A stretch of DNA of 64,000 bases from assembly GCA_023015825.1 (NCBI GenBank), contig JALKAW010000006.1:62001-126000 (forward strand), given 5' to 3'. A program made the translations under genes and the position numbers. The stretch is from Flavobacteriaceae bacterium S0862. Lineage in GTDB: Bacteria; Bacteroidota; Bacteroidia; Flavobacteriales; Flavobacteriaceae. The notes under the pieces were generated by a model that worked only from the letters and a program-made list of their open reading frames with translations, was not told where the DNA came from and did not search any database. Below, piece by piece: positions 61,165 to 64,000 of the stretch. Position 1 is the stretch's first letter. Each line of letters opens with the position of its first letter.

Positions 61165-61797
61165 ATGTGCAATTTTTTTAAATGGATTTTTATAAAAAAG
61201 AAGCAATCTTTTAAAGAAGATGAAACAATAATGAAAAAATATTTAATAGTTGGCCTAGGAAATATTGGTGAAAAATACCAGAACACACGACACAATATTG
61301 GGTTTAAAATCCTTAATTTTTTTGCGTCTAAAGAGACTTTGACTTTTGAAACAGTAAAACTAGCAGATAGGGCAAATTATAAGTTAAAAGGAAGGTCTTT
61401 TATCTTTTTAAAACCAAACACTTACATGAATTTAAGTGGTAAAGCGGTTAAATATTGGCTAGAAAAAGAAAAAATCCCTTTAGAGAATTTATTGATTATC
61501 ACTGACGATTTAAACCTTCCTTTTGGGACATTAAGATTAAAAACAAAAGGAAGCGATGGAGGGCATAATGGACTTAAAGATATACAAGAAAAATTGAATA
61601 CAACCAAGTACAATAGGTTTAGGTTTGGTATTAGTGATGACTTCGGTAAAGGACGTCAAGTAGATTATGTTTTAGGCGAGTGGACAGCTGAAGAAAATGA
61701 AAAACTTGAAGAGAGATTGAACAAAAGTGTCGAGGTAATCAAGTCTTTTGGGTTATCTGGAATGAATAACACGATGAACGGTTTTAACGGTAAATAA
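61165..61797 (+). CDS. pth: Peptidyl-tRNA hydrolase
   Basis: The Pth domain begins MKKYLIVGLGNIGEKYQNTRHNIGFK (the NTRHN His is catalytic) and has FLKPNTYMNLSGKAV and the GHNGLKDI motif. From ATG 61165 there are 210 residues including a 22-residue charged/hydrophobic N-terminal extension (MCNFFKWIFIKKK...) before the usual start at 61231; similar extensions are, as I recall, common in Flavobacteriaceae, so I keep the longer form with reservation. It frees tRNA from peptidyl-tRNA. Confidence 0.9.
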   Translation: MCNFFKWIFIKKKQSFKEDETIMKKYLIVGLGNIGEKYQNTRHNIGFKILNFFASKETLTFETVKLADRANYKLKGRSFIFLKPNTYMNLSGKAVKYWLEKEKIPLENLLIITDDLNLPFGTLRLKTKGSDGGHNGLKDIQEKLNTTKYNRFRFGISDDFGKGRQVDYVLGEWTAEENEKLEERLNKSVEVIKSFGLSGMNNTMNGFNGK

Positions 61798-61845
61798 AAA
61801 AAATAGTAACTTTACAACTGCTTTAAATAGTTTAACCTAAAGATT

Positions 61846-63810
61846 ATGGATTTCAAGAACACTACACGTAACATTTTGTTTTTGAGTTTTTTATTGTCAA
61901 GTATGGCGACATTTGCTCAGGAAATAGTGCCAGAGCGTTGTGCTACAGACGAGTATAACAAAATGCTGTTAGAAGATTACCCAAACATGATGGGTAGCAA
62001 AGCATTTGAAAAACAACTCAGTAAACAAATTCAATTAAATAAGGTAGAGCAGGGCGCTATTCAAGGTGCTACAAGCAGAAGAATGGTTTATACCATTCCT
62101 GTAGTTGTTCATGTAATTCATAATGGTGAAGCCATAGGTGTTGGACCAAATATATCTGACGCTCAAGTATTGTCTCAAATACAAGTATTGAATGAAGACT
62201 TTAGGAGAATGATAGGCACTAGAGGATATAATATTAATTTGGCTGGAGCCGATGTTGAGGTTGAATTTTGTTTAGCACAGCGAACGCCTGATGGATGTGT
62301 AACAAATGGGATTAATAGAGTTGATATGTCTGCAACAAGTACTTCATGGTCTGGACCAGGAGGAAATACAGATACAGTTTTAAAACCAGCTACAATTTGG
62401 GATGTATCCAAATATCTAAATATTTGGTCTGTAAATTTCTCAAGCACTAGTACCCTAGGCTTTGCTCAGTTTCCGGAAGGGCCAGCAACGTCTGATGGTG
62501 TTGTAGTTGGGTACCAGTATTTTGGATCAGATGATGATCCAAATGTAACTATTCCAGGAGATTTTAATTTAGGCAGAACCGGAACACACGAAGTTGGCCA
62601 TTATCTAGGTTTATACCATACGTTTCAAGGTGGTTGTGCCGAAGTTGATGGAGGTGATTTATGTGCCGATACACCAGCTGTAGCCAGCTCTAGTTCTAAT
62701 TCAAATATATGTAATACTGGAAATGATTCTTGCCCAGCAGGAATGGTCGATATGGTTGAAAATTATATGGATTACAGTCAAGATTCATGTATGAATGTGT
62801 TTACAAATGACCAAAAAGCAAGGGTTGTGGCAACTTTAACGAGTGCAGCTAATAGGCCAACCACATTAACGTCTAATGTGTGTTCACCACTAGCATCAGT
62901 TAATGATGATGGAAGTGCTCAAATAGAGAGTATTGCTGTTGCAGATTGTGGATATAGCGCAACAGCTTCAGTAAGAATTACCAATTGGGGAACAAATACG
63001 CTAACATCTGCAGTTATCACTTATGATGAAGATGGCGGAGCTTCTTCTAATTATAACTGGTCAGGATCTTTAAATTATGGAGAATTTGAAGTGTTTAATT
63101 TACCCGTAATAGTGTCGACTCCAGGGAACCACACCTTTAATGCTTCAGTATCCAGTCCTAATGGAAACTCAGATTCAAGAAACTGTAATAATGATACCAA
63201 TGCAACATTTAGTGTTAATCCGTCTTACGCTGGAACAGGACAAGTTCACTTAACTTTAAATACAGATGGATTCGGAGGAGAAACAACTTGGACATTTAAA
63301 AATAGTGCAGGAACTACTTTATATAGTGGAGGGCCATATTTAGATAATGTAACCATAAACGAGTCATTTGAAGTTGGCGATGACGATTGTTATACGTTTA
63401 CTATTCTTGATTCAGCAGGCGATGGTATTTGTTGTGGTGTTTTTGGAAATGGATCTTATGAGTTAAAAGCAAATGACAATACTGTAATTGCCTCAGGCGG
63501 AGAATTTGAAAGTTCTGAAACAACAAGAATTTCTACTATTACACTTAAAATGAATGATTATTTTACCAATAATGGAGTTAGTATTTATCCTAACCCTACC
63601 GAAGATGTCATTAATATTAAGTTAACTAATGGTAATGATTTACCTGATAGTTATAAAATATATAATATGTTGGGTCAGTTAGTAAAAGAAAAGCAAATAA
63701 ATAATAGTTCACAATTAAAAGTGGATGCCTCTAGTTTAAGTAATGGCATATATTTTATTAAGGTAATAAAAGAAAAGGCTTCATTATCCTTACCGTTTAT
63801 TAAAAAATAA
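61846..63810 (+). CDS. Secreted M43 (pappalysin-like) zinc protease with T9SS sorting domain
   Basis: The 654-residue protein has a signal peptide (to about residue 24), a propeptide-like region and an M43 catalytic domain with HEVGHYLGLYH (HExxHxxGxxH) and a following Met-turn VENYMDYSQDSC. Residues about 350-560 hold Ig-like and CARDB-like beta domains with paired cysteines. The C-terminal ~75 residues (VSIYPNPTEDVINIKL...KVIKE) are a type A T9SS sorting domain. It should be an extracellular or surface protease. Confidence 0.93.
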   Translation: MDFKNTTRNILFLSFLLSSMATFAQEIVPERCATDEYNKMLLEDYPNMMGSKAFEKQLSKQIQLNKVEQGAIQGATSRRMVYTIPVVVHVIHNGEAIGVGPNISDAQVLSQIQVLNEDFRRMIGTRGYNINLAGADVEVEFCLAQRTPDGCVTNGINRVDMSATSTSWSGPGGNTDTVLKPATIWDVSKYLNIWSVNFSSTSTLGFAQFPEGPATSDGVVVGYQYFGSDDDPNVTIPGDFNLGRTGTHEVGHYLGLYHTFQGGCAEVDGGDLCADTPAVASSSSNSNICNTGNDSCPAGMVDMVENYMDYSQDSCMNVFTNDQKARVVATLTSAANRPTTLTSNVCSPLASVNDDGSAQIESIAVADCGYSATASVRITNWGTNTLTSAVITYDEDGGASSNYNWSGSLNYGEFEVFNLPVIVSTPGNHTFNASVSSPNGNSDSRNCNNDTNATFSVNPSYAGTGQVHLTLNTDGFGGETTWTFKNSAGTTLYSGGPYLDNVTINESFEVGDDDCYTFTILDSAGDGICCGVFGNGSYELKANDNTVIASGGEFESSETTRISTITLKMNDYFTNNGVSIYPNPTEDVINIKLTNGNDLPDSYKIYNMLGQLVKEKQINNSSQLKVDASSLSNGIYFIKVIKEKASLSLPFIKK

Positions 63811-63833
63811 AGTGTTTTTACTAACATAATATC

Positions 63834-63841
63834 TAATTTTG
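63834..63841 (+). promoter_or_regulatory. -7 promoter element of ribF
   Basis: TAATTTTG matches TAnnTTTG and lies 15 bases before the presumed TTG start of ribF. Confidence 0.45.
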
Positions 63842-63856
63842 TAAAAAAGAAGTTAG

Positions 63857-64000
63857 TTGAAAATTAAGACCACTTTAGAAGCTTACCCAAAAAAGGACTC
63901 GGTAGTGACCATTGGGACTTTTGATGGTGTACACATTGGTCATCAAAAAATCATTAAACAGTTAGTTAAAATTGCAAAGGGCGAAAATTATAATGCTATT
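63857..64000 (+). CDS. ribF: Bifunctional riboflavin kinase/FAD synthetase, N-terminus only (cut by right edge)
   Basis: 48 codons are visible. The nucleotidyltransferase start VVTIGTFDGVHIGHQKIIKQL contains the RibF motif GTFDGVHxGH. An in-frame TAG at 63854-63856 sits immediately before a TTG, and no ATG precedes the motif, so the start is probably the TTG at 63857 (MKIKTTLEAYP...). The enzyme makes FMN and FAD from riboflavin. The rest lies outside the window. Confidence 0.88.
   Translation, partial: MKIKTTLEAYPKKDSVVTIGTFDGVHIGHQKIIKQLVKIAKGENYNAI

Noticed and set aside
1-64000. CRISPR array, rRNA, transposase or prophage genes
   Set aside because: I looked for regular spacer repeats, rRNA segments and integrase/transposase motifs and found none.

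Overview
The window is chromosomal DNA of a member of the Flavobacteriaceae (Bacteroidota), most likely marine. Four things point there: AT-rich sequence with dense gene packing; many promoters with the Bacteroidota -7 element TAnnTTTG; two secreted peptidases that end in a type 9 secretion (T9SS) sorting domain; and a mevalonate (not MEP) isoprenoid pathway. No phage, plasmid, transposase, CRISPR or rRNA is visible. Two tRNA-Leu genes are present.

Layout. 1-2.05 kb: a BlaR1-like M56 membrane peptidase (cut by the left edge) and its BlaI repressor, with operator palindromes lying on the promoter and an orphan promoter-terminator unit beyond. 2.07-8.1 kb: secreted or processing peptidases (M28, S9, M20) and an EamA transporter. 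8.2-12.1 kb: tRNA-Leu(UAG), a large GAF protein and, convergent to it, an HD-domain protein fused to a Pycsar-effector-type membrane module. 12.2-17.5 kb: msrB-msrA-glutaredoxin-zinc ribbon repair operon followed by a very large lipoprotein that combines a metallophosphoesterase, a kinase-like middle and an Omp85-like barrel. 18.3-24.9 kb: flavoprotein, DUF1697, mevalonate-pathway genes, a UbiA prenyltransferase, a nitrilase and an RluB-like pseudouridine synthase without its catalytic Asp. 25.4-30.7 kb: polyamine operon (arginine decarboxylase, agmatinase, deoxyhypusine-synthase-like) behind a strongly structured leader RNA, then small acidic proteins and an RMD1 protein.

30.7-34.4 kb looks accessory: a palindrome-packed 400-bp element, a TraB/ChaN-like protein, a two-lobed aspartic-protease-like protein and a membrane-spanning LuxR regulator. 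Its end sequences resemble those of a smaller unit at 24.9-25.5 kb. 34.4-51.1 kb is dominated by glycosyltransferases, redox proteins and a complete arsenosugar-type cluster (ArsM, ArsS, nucleoside phosphorylase, two rSAM-associated transferases, AhpD-like, rhodanese, DUF547). Two of the glycosyltransferase genes carry related palindromic repeats inserted in frame. 51.2-64 kb is housekeeping: M16 peptidase, DsbD with a duplicated N-terminal domain, class V aminotransferase, trxB, tRNA-Leu(CAA), prs-rplY-pth, an M43 T9SS protease, and the start of ribF at the right edge.

The best candidates for something undescribed are the polyamine-operon leader RNA, the triple-domain phosphoesterase/kinase-like/barrel protein, the cyclase-less HD-PycTM protein beside the GAF protein, the cassette-like units with shared ends, and the coding palindromes. 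All functions are read from motifs and family knowledge; no search was run.
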